From contig JBAXIO010000014.1 in assembly GCA_037138335.1 (NCBI GenBank), positions 1 through 64,000 of the forward strand: a stretch of 64,000 bases of DNA, given 5' to 3'. Made by a program: the position numbers and the translations under genes. Under the pieces are notes generated by a model. It did no database searches. It saw only the letters and a list, made by a program, of their open reading frames with translations, and was not told the origin of the DNA. This document shows positions 1 to 5,858 of the stretch, in pieces (position 1 is the stretch's first letter; the number at the start of each line of letters is the position of its first letter). Source of the DNA: CAIRDP01 sp037138335 (GTDB taxonomy: Bacteria; Bacteroidota; Bacteroidia; Bacteroidales; FEN-979).

Positions 1-125
1 CTGAATTCATTCATAAAGGGCTGGAGAAATCACTTCCAGCACGCCATCACAAACTTATCCCCGATAACGAAAAAGCAATCGACATAGGGAAAGGACTGAT
101 CCAGGCAGTTCAGGTCCTGAATTAA
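1..125 (+). CDS. C-terminal end of an unidentified protein, possibly an IorB-like oxidoreductase subunit
   Basis: Partial gene cut by the left edge. The reading frame with codons beginning at position 3 is open and stops with TAA at 123-125, giving about 40 residues. The tail resembles the end of indolepyruvate:ferredoxin oxidoreductase beta subunits, which finish with a short helix of the type N-x-K-A-x-x-x-G, but so little is left that this is only a guess. The next gene begins 10 nt downstream on the same strand, so the two are probably co-transcribed. Confidence 0.4.
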   Translation, partial: EFIHKGLEKSLPARHHKLIPDNEKAIDIGKGLIQAVQVLN

Positions 126-135
126 TTTCCCTCTG

Positions 136-909
136 TTGAACAACCTTTCTTTTACAGAGCTCCGGGAGTTTCTTGAAGCCAAATATCGTCAGTACAATAC
201 TCCTTCGTTCATTGAAACCGACCCGGTTTCAATTCCGCACCGGTATACTTTAAAGGAAGACATTGAAATTTCAGGTTTCCTTGCCTCTTCCATTGCATGG
301 GGGAACCGGAAAATGATTATTCTGAACTCTCTCCGAATGATGGCCCTGATGAGCGATTCACCTTATGATTTTGTCATTAATCATAAGGATCGCCATTTGG
401 AGAAAGCAGAGAGTTTTGTCCACCGGACGTTTAATTCAGCAGATTTTATACATTTCATCAAAGCCTTAAAATATATTTATACTGAGAAGGAAGGGCTGGA
501 AGGCATTTTTACCAGATTTCAAACCGGCGATTCATTGCAACCTGCCATCCACCGGCTTCATGAGGTCTTTTTTGAGATCCCGCATGTAAAAAGAACAGTA
601 AAACATATTGCAGACCCTGACAAAGGCTCGGCGGCAAAAAAAATAAACCTGTTTCTGAGGTGGATGATCAGAAATGATAGAGCCGGGGTCGATTTTGGTT
701 TATGGAGATCCGTTTCCCCATCAAAGCTTTCCTGCCCCCTTGATCTCCATTCAGGGAATGTGGCCCGAAAGCTGGGACTGCTTCAGAGAAAACAGAATGA
801 TTCAAGAGCTTTACATGAATTGGATACCAGGTTAAGGGCACTCGATAGTGCAGACCCCGTAAAATATGATTTTGCATTATTTGGATTAGGTATCTTTGAA
901 AAATTTTAA
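136..909 (+). CDS. TIGR02757 (DUF2400) family protein
   Basis: A 257-residue cytoplasmic protein of the TIGR02757/DUF2400 family, common in Bacteroidota, with no established function. The recognisable parts are the N-terminal block around residues 10-60 (Y-N-x-P-x-F-I-E-x-D-P-V-x-I-P-H) and the C-terminal block containing W-R-S-x-x-P-S-K-L-x-x-P-L-D and H-x-G. The start is TTG, chosen because no ATG lies nearby and this gives the usual family length; it sits 10 nt after the preceding stop. It ends 16 nt before the AraC-type regulator, so the three may form one transcript. Family assignment is firm, the role unknown. Confidence 0.85.
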   Translation: MNNLSFTELREFLEAKYRQYNTPSFIETDPVSIPHRYTLKEDIEISGFLASSIAWGNRKMIILNSLRMMALMSDSPYDFVINHKDRHLEKAESFVHRTFNSADFIHFIKALKYIYTEKEGLEGIFTRFQTGDSLQPAIHRLHEVFFEIPHVKRTVKHIADPDKGSAAKKINLFLRWMIRNDRAGVDFGLWRSVSPSKLSCPLDLHSGNVARKLGLLQRKQNDSRALHELDTRLRALDSADPVKYDFALFGLGIFEKF

Positions 910-925
910 ACTTTCGTATTAAAAG

Positions 926-1873
926 ATGCATCACCCCCCTGAAAATCATAAAGAAAAAGAATATTACGCAAGGATCAGGAAGGTACTCGCATTTATTCAG
1001 GAGAACCTGGCGGAGGATCTTTCCCTTGAAAAACTTTCTGCCGTAGCATTCTTCTCACCTTTTCATTTTCAAAAGATATTTTCACTGGTCGTAGGGGAAT
1101 CCCCGAAACAATATATCATGCGTCTCCGGATGGAGCGTATTGCCCATTATCTTAAGCTATACCCCGGCCTGAGTGTAAGTGATGCATCATTTCAAAGCGG
1201 ATTTTCATCCCCTTCTACCTTTATCAGGGCCTTTAAGAATTATTATGGCACAACCCCGGAAGGGTTCCGTTCGCTTTCATTTGATGAAATCAGCAAGATT
1301 GGCACATTGAAACCCAACAAAAGCAAATTTCCCGACCTCAATCCTTCCGACTTTTGGAGCCTGAATTTAGCCTGGAAAGAAGATGCGGTTTCGGTTCCGG
1401 GGATGAATATTGAGATTAAACCACTCCGTTCTTTGAAAGTAGCTTTTTTGGATTCTCATCTTGGCGACGAAGATGCAATTGCGAAAACATTTAAAGCATT
1501 AACCCTTTGGTCTGAGCCCAGGGGCCTGATCACCGAAGAAACACAATTCATAGGTGTTTTCCTGGATTTGCCGTTCTTTACCGAATTCGGGAAATGCAGG
1601 TTCAGGGCCTGCATCTCGGTACCCGAAGGGGTTTCTTTGTCAAAAGAAATCGGTTCGGTTATAATTCCTGATGGCAGATATGCCAGCTATTCTATGAAAG
1701 GAACGATTCAGGGTGTTTTCAGGAGCCTGGCTGCCTTCAGGCATGGCTGGCTGGACCAGTCGGGTTACCAGATCGCCGAGATTACCGGGTTTGAATTATA
1801 TTCAGAGAACCCGGCATTGAAACCATACGAAAGCATACAACGCCAGATATTCATCCCTGTTAAACCTGCCTGA
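926..1873 (+). CDS. AraC-family regulator with GyrI-like effector-binding domain
   Basis: A 315-residue transcription factor. Residues about 10-112 form the double helix-turn-helix of the AraC family; the segment F-S-P-F-H-F-Q-K-I-F is recognition helix 1 and F-S-S-P-S-T-F-I-R-A-F-K belongs to the second helix-turn-helix. Residues about 155-315 match the GyrI-like (SOBP/BacIII) domain, which binds small hydrophobic or cationic molecules and is typical of regulators of the Rob/BmrR type. Having the DNA-binding domain first and the effector domain second is usual for this subgroup. The target is unknown; the adjacent membrane methyltransferase and transporter-like gene, both downstream on the same strand, are candidates. 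Confidence 0.9.
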   Translation: MHHPPENHKEKEYYARIRKVLAFIQENLAEDLSLEKLSAVAFFSPFHFQKIFSLVVGESPKQYIMRLRMERIAHYLKLYPGLSVSDASFQSGFSSPSTFIRAFKNYYGTTPEGFRSLSFDEISKIGTLKPNKSKFPDLNPSDFWSLNLAWKEDAVSVPGMNIEIKPLRSLKVAFLDSHLGDEDAIAKTFKALTLWSEPRGLITEETQFIGVFLDLPFFTEFGKCRFRACISVPEGVSLSKEIGSVIIPDGRYASYSMKGTIQGVFRSLAAFRHGWLDQSGYQIAEITGFELYSENPALKPYESIQRQIFIPVKPA

Positions 1874-1937
1874 GCTCACCCGGGTTCTATTCACCCTTTG
1901 AACTTCTCATTGGGGAACATTAATATTTATTATTATC

Positions 1938-1942
1938 GGAGG
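1938..1942 (+). promoter_or_regulatory. Shine-Dalgarno-like GGAGG
   Basis: GGAGG lies 8 nt before the ATG at 1951. Most genes here have no such sequence, as is normal for Bacteroidota, so it is noted as an exception and as support for the start. Confidence 0.6.
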
Positions 1943-1950
1943 ATAGCAAA

Positions 1951-2919
1951 ATGAAAAATCGACATTGGTTTTCGATGATGGGTCATGGAAAAATTGTTGC
2001 AGTTATTGGCATCATTGCTTCAGTTATGATCCTGGCAATGATGCCGCAAATGAAATGGCTGGCAGGGATAACGTTCGGAGTTGTCCTTATTCATATAGCA
2101 ATTTTACTCGTGCTATCACTGTCACTTGCAGTAGTATTGCCCTCAAAGCTTAAAGACCGGCTTAAGGTGATGTTTCATAAAGAAAATGAGAGCAAAAAGT
2201 TTAATGCTGGATGGAGCATCGGCTGGTTAAACGGGTTCTGGGTTGTTTCAGTTGTATTCCTTGCCGCAGCGGTTCATATGTACCTGACTTTCCCCGGTCT
2301 TCAGCTCCTGGCTTTTTTCCTGGTCCTTATGTCAATAAACTTCTTCATCGGCAACCTGGTGGTTCGTTCGGCCAAGAATACAAGCTACATTACACTTCCA
2401 TGGGTCAGCTTATCAGTAAAAGGTGAGAATAGCCGCATCCTCGACGCAGGCTGCGGCGCCGGGCGTTCAACAATTGCTTTAAGCAAAGTCTGTTCCGGGA
2501 AGATCACCGCATTCGACCTTTTTAACTCCGATTATATTGCCGGGGGAGGGAATACGCTTCTTGAGAAAAACCTGAAACTGGCAGGCATCAGTGACAGGGT
2601 AGAAATAATTCAGGGTGATATCACCGGTACCGGATTTCCGCAAGGAACATATGATGCGGTTATCAGTTCCTATATGATCGATCATCTCGGGGACCAGAAA
2701 CTCAATGCGCTGATGGAAATCAACCGCATCCTCAAACCGAACGGGAGGATGCTGATGATTGTTCTGACTCCAACCCTCTCATCCTTCGCTATCCTTAATG
2801 TACTGTCGCTTATGCTGACTTCAAAACAACAATGGAAGAAACTATTCGTGAAGGCAAATCTAAAACTGATAGAAGAAGCTGAAATTAACGGGGGAACCTA
2901 TTTCCTTCTTGAAAAATGA
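1951..2919 (+). CDS. Membrane-anchored class I SAM-dependent methyltransferase
   Basis: A 322-residue protein. Four hydrophobic helices lie at about residues 14-31, 37-63, 89-110 and 116-138, followed by a Rossmann-type methyltransferase domain with motif I I-L-D-A-G-C-G-A-G-R at 163-172 and an acidic residue at the end of the next strand (A-F-D-L-F). The catalytic domain should face the cytoplasm. The substrate cannot be told; a lipid, quinone or membrane-soluble compound would fit. A GGAGG Shine-Dalgarno-like sequence at 1938-1942 precedes the ATG, uncommon in this phylum and supporting the start. The 35-nt gap to the next membrane gene suggests co-transcription. Confidence 0.85.
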   Translation: MKNRHWFSMMGHGKIVAVIGIIASVMILAMMPQMKWLAGITFGVVLIHIAILLVLSLSLAVVLPSKLKDRLKVMFHKENESKKFNAGWSIGWLNGFWVVSVVFLAAAVHMYLTFPGLQLLAFFLVLMSINFFIGNLVVRSAKNTSYITLPWVSLSVKGENSRILDAGCGAGRSTIALSKVCSGKITAFDLFNSDYIAGGGNTLLEKNLKLAGISDRVEIIQGDITGTGFPQGTYDAVISSYMIDHLGDQKLNALMEINRILKPNGRMLMIVLTPTLSSFAILNVLSLMLTSKQQWKKLFVKANLKLIEEAEINGGTYFLLEK

Positions 2920-2954
2920 TCCAGACGCATTTTACATCTTTCAACTCATAAAGC

Positions 2955-3590
2955 ATGTACCAGATATTCATTGGAAGTTTTATTTTAAGCACAATCCACG
3001 CTTTAATCCCGAATCACTGGCTGCCTCTGATCGCGGTTGGTAAAACAGAGAAATGGACGCCGTATCAGACCTTGCTGGCAACCATCATTACCGGGTTCGC
3101 CCATACACTCAGTACAGTCATTGTCGGAATTATCGTTGGGGTTATTGGGTATAAGCTCTCGGCCAGCTATTCTGCAATATCAGAAACCATTGCTCCTGCA
3201 ATACTGATCGCCTTAGGCATAGTCTATATAATCATCGATTTTCTTCACCTTCGCCACCGGCATGAAACGAACCCGGTTATCCCTGAAGCTGGTTTTAACA
3301 GAACAAGATGGTTCACAATACTCACTCCGCTAAGTATTGCAATGTTTTTGACGCCTTGTGTGGAAATCGAGGCATACTACTTCCAGGCCGGGACAATCGG
3401 CTGGGCAGGGATACTCATTGTATCGGCTGTCTATATGATTACAACCATAGTTCTCATGGTGTCCCTGGTATACCTGGGCATGAAAGGAAGCAGAACATTC
3501 AGGTCAGGTTTCATGGAGCACCATGAAAAAGCTGTTACCGGTATGGTATTGATTGCCCTTGGTATGCTGGCGTTAATAGTAAAATTTTAA
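2955..3590 (+). CDS. NicO/HupE-like polytopic membrane protein, possible metal transporter
   Basis: A 211-residue integral membrane protein with about six hydrophobic segments. The N-terminal helix carries H15-A-L-I-P-N-H21-W, helix 2 carries G-F-A-H50, and a polar loop has L-R-H-R-H at about 99-103. Histidines in the first helix and a His-rich loop recall the NicO/RcnA and HupE/UreJ nickel-cobalt transporters; the family's H-x4-D-H motif is present only in altered form (H-x5-H). A second conserved block is L-T-P-C-V-E-I-E-A around 132-140. Metal transport is inference. It follows the methyltransferase gene by 35 nt and ends at a shared inverted repeat before the convergent peroxiredoxin gene. 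Confidence 0.65.
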   Translation: MYQIFIGSFILSTIHALIPNHWLPLIAVGKTEKWTPYQTLLATIITGFAHTLSTVIVGIIVGVIGYKLSASYSAISETIAPAILIALGIVYIIIDFLHLRHRHETNPVIPEAGFNRTRWFTILTPLSIAMFLTPCVEIEAYYFQAGTIGWAGILIVSAVYMITTIVLMVSLVYLGMKGSRTFRSGFMEHHEKAVTGMVLIALGMLALIVKF

Positions 3591-3614
3591 AAAATGTTCT
3601 GATCTGTTTCTCAA

Positions 3615-3663
3615 GGCCTTCCCTTACTGACTTGAAATCCCATTTAGAAAAAGAGGGAAGGCC
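3615..3663. terminator. Possible bidirectional terminator between convergent genes
   Basis: A 10-bp perfect inverted repeat, GGCCTTCCCT at 3615-3624 and AGGGAAGGCC at 3654-3663, with a 29-nt loop, lies between the convergent transporter-like and peroxiredoxin genes. A short T-run (3670-3674) follows on the plus side. The long loop makes it weaker than a classical terminator. Confidence 0.4.
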
Positions 3664-3665
3664 CC

Positions 3666-4238
3666 TTACTTTTTCAGGATATTCAGGGCTTCATCAATAT
3701 GTTTCTCAAAACTGAATTGCGAAGAGAATATCTTTTTAATGATCCCCTGGCTGTCTATCACATATGTTGCCCTGCCCGGGATCAAACCCAGGGTTTTTCC
3801 AACGTTATACAATTTTGCAACCTTATGGTCCTTGTCGGAAAGCAAAATAAACGGGAGTTTGTGATTGTCGGCAAAAGATTTGTGAGAAGCCTGGTCATCG
3901 GCGCTGATACCGATCACTTCGGCTCCGGCTTCCTTGAAGACCTCGTAATTATCCCTGAAACTGCATGCCTCCTTTGTACATCCGTAAGACTCATCTTTCG
4001 GATAAAAGAAAAGAACGATTTTTTTCTTGCCGATAAACTGCGACAGGCTTACCATGCTGCCGTCAGGCGAAGGGAGGGTGAAATCAGGAGCCTTTGATCC
4101 TTCTTTGATTACTTTGTTTTCCATTGATGTCATGTTTAAATGCTGATTGATCGTGATGACCGTTAAAATTGCCAGGATCGCTACGATTGTAATGGTAGTG
4201 ACGAGGTAATGTTTTCGTATTTTGAGCAATAGTTTCAC
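3666..4238 (-). CDS. Peroxiredoxin of the BCP/PrxQ type with an N-terminal membrane anchor
   Basis: A thiol peroxidase of 190 residues if read from the GTG at 4238. Residues 11-30 form a hydrophobic segment, so the enzyme would be anchored and probably face the periplasm; starts at Met36 or Met39 would give a cytosolic protein of usual BCP length. The active site is at residues 79-92: Y-P-K-D-E-S-Y-G-C87-T-K-E-A-C92, peroxidatic Cys87 and resolving Cys92 four residues later, as in PrxQ. The family's Thr-Pro before the peroxidatic cysteine is Ser-Tyr here. It is divergent from the glutathione-peroxidase/rubredoxin pair and, with rubrerythrin, makes a peroxide-defence group. Family certain, start uncertain. 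Confidence 0.88.
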   Translation of the reverse strand: MKLLLKIRKHYLVTTITIVAILAILTVITINQHLNMTSMENKVIKEGSKAPDFTLPSPDGSMVSLSQFIGKKKIVLFFYPKDESYGCTKEACSFRDNYEVFKEAGAEVIGISADDQASHKSFADNHKLPFILLSDKDHKVAKLYNVGKTLGLIPGRATYVIDSQGIIKKIFSSQFSFEKHIDEALNILKK

Positions 4239-4242
4239 CCTG

Positions 4243-4250
4243 CAAATTTA
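4243..4250 (-). promoter_or_regulatory. Possible Bacteroidota -7 box (TAAATTTG) for the peroxiredoxin gene
   Basis: On the minus strand the box TAAATTTG matches TAnnTTTG exactly. It ends only 4 nt before the GTG at 4238, so a transcript from it would be almost leaderless or would be translated from a later start such as Met36. The position makes it uncertain. Confidence 0.4.
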
Positions 4251-4289
4251 CGAATAATTTAGAATAATTATAAATAGAAATAATTTATT

Positions 4290-4297
4290 TACCTTTG
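4290..4297 (+). promoter_or_regulatory. Bacteroidota -7 box (TACCTTTG) before the glutathione-peroxidase/rubredoxin operon
   Basis: TACCTTTG matches the TAnnTTTG consensus and stands 30 nt before the ATG at 4328, in the divergent gap with the peroxiredoxin gene. No clear -33 TTG is seen upstream. Confidence 0.65.
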
Positions 4298-4327
4298 CAG
4301 CCTGAATAAACCGATAAATTTAATCTT

Positions 4328-4876
4328 ATGAAGTTACTTAACCTGATTATAGCATTTCTAGCAATGACAACTATATCTAATGCGCAAACCGGTAAATCAT
4401 TTTATGATTTCAAGGTTACAACCCTCGAAGGACAACCCTTTGATCTCGCATCTCTCAAAGGGAAGAAAGTGCTGGTTGTTAACACTGCCTCTAAGTGCGG
4501 ACATACGCCCCAGTATGCCCAGCTTGAAGAGATTTACAAGAAGTATGCCGATAAAAACTTTGTAATCATAGGGTTCCCTGCTAACAACTTTTTGTCGCAG
4601 GAACCGGGCAGCAACGACCAGATCAGGGAATTCTGCACTAAAAATTACGGAGTTACTTTTCCGATGATGGCAAAGATCTCAGTTAAAGGGAAGGATATTG
4701 ATCCTCTTTACCAGTGGCTTACCAGCAAAGAAGAGAATGGGGTAATGGATGCACCTGTGAAATGGAATTTTCAGAAATTCATGATCGATGAAAACGGGAA
4801 ACTGGCAGGCATGGTTCCTCCCGGAGATCTTCCCGACTGCGAAAAAATCATTAACTGGATAGAAAACAAAAAATGA
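4328..4876 (+). CDS. Glutathione-peroxidase-family thiol peroxidase, exported
   Basis: A 182-residue enzyme reducing hydroperoxides; most bacterial members use thioredoxin rather than glutathione. A signal peptide covers residues 1-19 (cleavage after S-N-A), placing it in the periplasm. Family marks are V-V-N-T-A-S-K-C57-G with a cysteine (codon TGC), not selenocysteine, as peroxidatic residue; G-F-P-A-N-N-F-x-x-Q91-E; and W146-N147-F-x-K-F, which together supply the Cys-Gln-Trp-Asn tetrad. Cys103 is a candidate resolving cysteine. The stop overlaps the start of a rubredoxin gene by 4 nt (ATGA), so the two are translationally coupled, suggesting a shared electron path. Confidence 0.92.
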   Translation: MKLLNLIIAFLAMTTISNAQTGKSFYDFKVTTLEGQPFDLASLKGKKVLVVNTASKCGHTPQYAQLEEIYKKYADKNFVIIGFPANNFLSQEPGSNDQIREFCTKNYGVTFPMMAKISVKGKDIDPLYQWLTSKEENGVMDAPVKWNFQKFMIDENGKLAGMVPPGDLPDCEKIINWIENKK

Positions 4877-5034
4877 AAAAGTACAAATGCACGGTTTGCG
4901 GCCATGTGTATGACCCCGCAAGCGGGGATCCCGATTCGGGAATAGCCCCCGGAACAGCTTTTGAAGACATTCCCTCCGGCTGGGTTTGCCCGATTTGCAG
5001 TGTCGGCAAGGAAGATTACATCCCGATGGATTGA
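4873..5034 (+). CDS. Rubredoxin
   Basis: A 53-residue one-iron electron carrier. The four iron ligands are visible as C6-x-x-C9-G and C39-x-x-C42, with the usual Y-D-P-A-x-G-D-P between them and the hydrophobic core residues Y, W and F in place; length is typical of rubredoxins. The ATG overlaps the stop of the glutathione-peroxidase-like gene (ATGA). No signal peptide is present, so it is cytoplasmic while its upstream partner appears exported. In anaerobes rubredoxin feeds electrons to rubrerythrin, whose gene lies 130 nt downstream behind its own promoter box, so that is its most likely partner. Confidence 0.93.
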   Translation: MKKYKCTVCGHVYDPASGDPDSGIAPGTAFEDIPSGWVCPICSVGKEDYIPMD

Positions 5035-5045
5035 ACAAAAAGGAT

Positions 5046-5059
5046 GCAGGAAATCCTGC
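5046..5059 (+). terminator. Weak hairpin after the rubredoxin gene
   Basis: GCAGGA at 5046-5051 pairs with TCCTGC at 5054-5059 across a 2-nt centre, 12 nt after the rubredoxin stop, followed by a T-rich but interrupted stretch. It may be a weak terminator separating this operon from rubrerythrin. Confidence 0.3.
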
Positions 5060-5139
5060 TTTGCTGTTTGCTGTGTTTTCCCGCCCTGCGTAAATTTAAA
5101 TTGTGTACTCATGATTGCTGAGTAAGTCGTTACTTAAAT

Positions 5140-5147
5140 TACCTTTG
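5140..5147 (+). promoter_or_regulatory. Bacteroidota promoter (TACCTTTG) for rubrerythrin
   Basis: TACCTTTG at 5140-5147 is an exact TAnnTTTG match, 17 nt before the rubrerythrin ATG. A TTG at 5115-5117 could be the -33 element with a slightly long 22-bp spacer. Confidence 0.65.
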
Positions 5148-5164
5148 TTATAAACTCAGTTAAA

Positions 5165-5743
5165 ATGGAAACATCGATCAAAGGAACCCGTACCGAAAAG
5201 AACCTGCTGAAATCCTTCGCAGGTGAATCACAGGCCAAGAACCGTTATACTTTCTTCTCAAAGCAGGCTAAAAAAGAGGGATACGAGCAGATTTCCGCCC
5301 TGTTTATGGAAACAGCCCTGAATGAAGAATCCCATGCAAAAATATTCTTCAGGTTCCTGGAAGGCGGGCCGGTTGAAATAACGGCCACCTATCCCGCCGG
5401 AAGCATAGGGACCACGGCTGAAAACCTGAAAGCCGCAGCCGATGGTGAAAAAGAGGAATGGACTGAACTCTATCCTGAATTTGCCCGGATTGCAGCAGAA
5501 GAAGGTTTTCCGAAAATTGCAACGGCCTATAAACTAATCACGCAGGTAGAGCAGCATCATGAAAAACGCTACCGGAAACTCCTGAACAACATGGAAAAGA
5601 ACAGGGTTTTCGAAAAAGAAGAAAAGGTATACTGGGTCTGCAGGAAATGCGGATACATCCATTTTGGGGTTAAAGCCCTTCAAAACTGTCCGGCATGTCA
5701 GCATCCCCAGGCATACTTCGAAGTTCTTGGAGAGAATTATTAA
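5165..5743 (+). CDS. rbr: Rubrerythrin
   Basis: A 192-residue cytoplasmic peroxide reductase of anaerobes. Residues 1-140 form the four-helix ferritin-like di-iron domain: E21 in F-A-G-E-S-Q-A, the N-E54-E-S-H57 helix, and the E129-Q-H-H helix supply di-iron ligands. Residues 155-190 form a rubredoxin-like domain with C159-x-x-C162 and C175-x-x-C178. The order (di-iron, then rubredoxin) and length are those of classical rubrerythrin. It receives electrons from NADH through rubredoxin, encoded just upstream. Its own promoter box lies 17 nt before the start. Downstream is a gap with an octamer repeat array before the E1 gene. Confidence 0.96.
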   Translation: METSIKGTRTEKNLLKSFAGESQAKNRYTFFSKQAKKEGYEQISALFMETALNEESHAKIFFRFLEGGPVEITATYPAGSIGTTAENLKAAADGEKEEWTELYPEFARIAAEEGFPKIATAYKLITQVEQHHEKRYRKLLNNMEKNRVFEKEEKVYWVCRKCGYIHFGVKALQNCPACQHPQAYFEVLGENY

Positions 5744-5781
5744 ATACCGATGGCTGGTTACACTTGAAACTGGAATTCTTA

Positions 5782-5821
5782 ATATCCGGATATCCGGATA
5801 TCCGGATATCCAGATATCCAG
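5782..5821. repeat. Octamer tandem repeat, five units (ATATCCGG/ATATCCAG)
   Basis: Five exact 8-bp units follow each other: ATATCCGG three times (5782-5805), then ATATCCAG twice (5806-5821). The array lies between the rubrerythrin stop and the E1 start. A related array with core ATCCAG occurs at 33172-33243. There are no spacers, so it is not a CRISPR. Arrays of this kind can change length by slippage. Confidence 0.95.
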
Positions 5822-5858
5822 TCATCTTGTATCAATTTGGCTTTAACAATCAAGAATA

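Noticed and set aside
4484..4520. Possible selenocysteine in the glutathione-peroxidase-like enzyme
   Set aside because: The active-site codon is TGC (Cys), not TGA, so it is the ordinary cysteine form.
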